From the NCBI GenBank assembly GCA_002279765.1, contig NCCR01000015.1:1-32397 (forward strand): a stretch of DNA of 32,397 nucleotides, in the 5' to 3' direction. Position numbers and translations under genes: made by a program. Below, one piece after another: positions 32,174 to 32,397 of this stretch (the first letter of the stretch is position 1; every line of letters begins with the position of its first letter). The notes beneath the pieces were generated by a model, which had not been told where the DNA came from, ran no database searches, and was given only the letters and a program-made list of their open reading frames with translations. This DNA is from Verrucomicrobia bacterium 12-59-8 (GTDB taxonomy: Bacteria > Verrucomicrobiota > Verrucomicrobiae > Verrucomicrobiales > Verrucomicrobiaceae).

Positions 32174-32232
32174 GGTTGAAAACTGCCCTCCTTCGCAGGA
32201 AGACGCCAGGGGGAAAATGTCAGAAGATTGTG
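32174..32232. other. gap upstream of the serine hydrolase
   Basis: About 60 bases holding the probable ribosome site of the serine hydrolase on the minus strand. No gene or clear promoter was identified here. Confidence 0.4.
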
Positions 32233-32354
32233 TGCTTGAGGCTCGTCACTTCACCGCAGAAGAACGCGAAGAATGATGTTTATTCATCTGCCACGGGGGA
32301 GCTTGGGTTCATCTCGGCGGGGCTTTCTTCTCCACAATCAACCTTGTGTTCCCA
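32233..32354 (+). repeat. copy B of the imperfect ~120-bp repeat (right end of window)
   Basis: This plus-strand stretch matches the minus strand of 17784-17903 almost throughout. At the point where copy A has the peroxidase start codon (CCCATGAAG), copy B reads CCCAAGAAG, so the equivalent start is lost. The similarity seems to fade after this into 32360-32397, where the sequence is still vaguely like the 5' end of the peroxidase gene. The window ends before it can be followed. Confidence 0.85.
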
Positions 32355-32397
32355 AGAAGCGCGCTTCTCCCGCTGCGGCTGTTGCGGATTGTTTGTG

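Noticed and set aside
1..32397. CRISPR arrays, tRNA or rRNA genes, insertion sequences, prophage genes
   Set aside because: No regularly spaced repeats, no TTCGA-type T-loop context in intergenic DNA, no transposase or integrase motif was seen anywhere.

Overview
The window looks like a chromosomal segment of a GC-rich Verrucomicrobiota bacterium, possibly Verrucomicrobiaceae/Prosthecobacter-like. This is an inference from protein style: secreted proteins with a DPDGDGLKNLEEYALGTDP-type segment and a 'QSS.DL..W' module, an ECF sigma factor with a reduced region 4, GHL10 and SMP-30 proteins, and few Shine-Dalgarno sites (many starts follow pyrimidine-rich sequence). No tRNA, rRNA, CRISPR array, transposase or phage gene is visible, and gene density is normal throughout.

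Layout. 1-4.2 kb (minus): a cut-off secreted protein, a large multi-PAS HisKA_2-type histidine kinase, and rlmH. 4.4-8 kb (plus): a lipoprotein with two CPYT repeats and a strong terminator, then an mlaE-mlaF-mlaD lipid-transport operon. 8-11.3 kb (minus): a 1107-residue secreted protein with fibronectin III, cyclophilin, Ig-like and MBG domains. 11.4-14.3 kb: an ECF sigma factor, a divergent HAMP histidine kinase and a Coa1-like membrane protein. 14.5-16.3 kb: rpsA with its terminator. 16.4-17.8 kb (minus): a di-heme cytochrome c peroxidase. 18-21.7 kb (minus): btaA-btaB (betaine lipid synthesis), a DUF3592 protein and an O-antigen-ligase-like protein, with coupled starts. 21.9-22.6 kb (plus): a PAP2 phosphatase, divergent from btaA. 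22.6-25.8 kb (minus): nrdR, a HIT protein, a one-TM protein and an ArnT-like glycosyltransferase. 25.9-27.3 kb (plus): stand-alone coaC, then an overlapping pair of a small helical protein and a DUF6036-like nucleotidyltransferase. 27.3-32.2 kb: an alpha/beta hydrolase and an SMP-30 lipoprotein (minus), a GHL10 glycosidase-like protein and a small membrane protein (plus), and a lipoprotein serine hydrolase (minus).

Themes. Much of the window concerns the cell envelope: Mla-type lipid transport, betaine lipid headgroup synthesis, a lipid phosphatase that could supply diacylglycerol, O-antigen ligation, lipid-linked sugar transfer, and several lipoproteins. The observations most worth following are: (1) the btaAB/PAP2 divergent unit with a symmetric promoter/operator; (2) the overlapping small-protein/nucleotidyltransferase pair, which looks like a toxin-antitoxin-type module; (3) an imperfect ~120-bp repeat present upstream of the peroxidase and again at the right end of the window; (4) a cyclophilin domain embedded in an adhesin-like secreted protein; (5) two AT-richer in-frame insertions in the SMP-30 gene.
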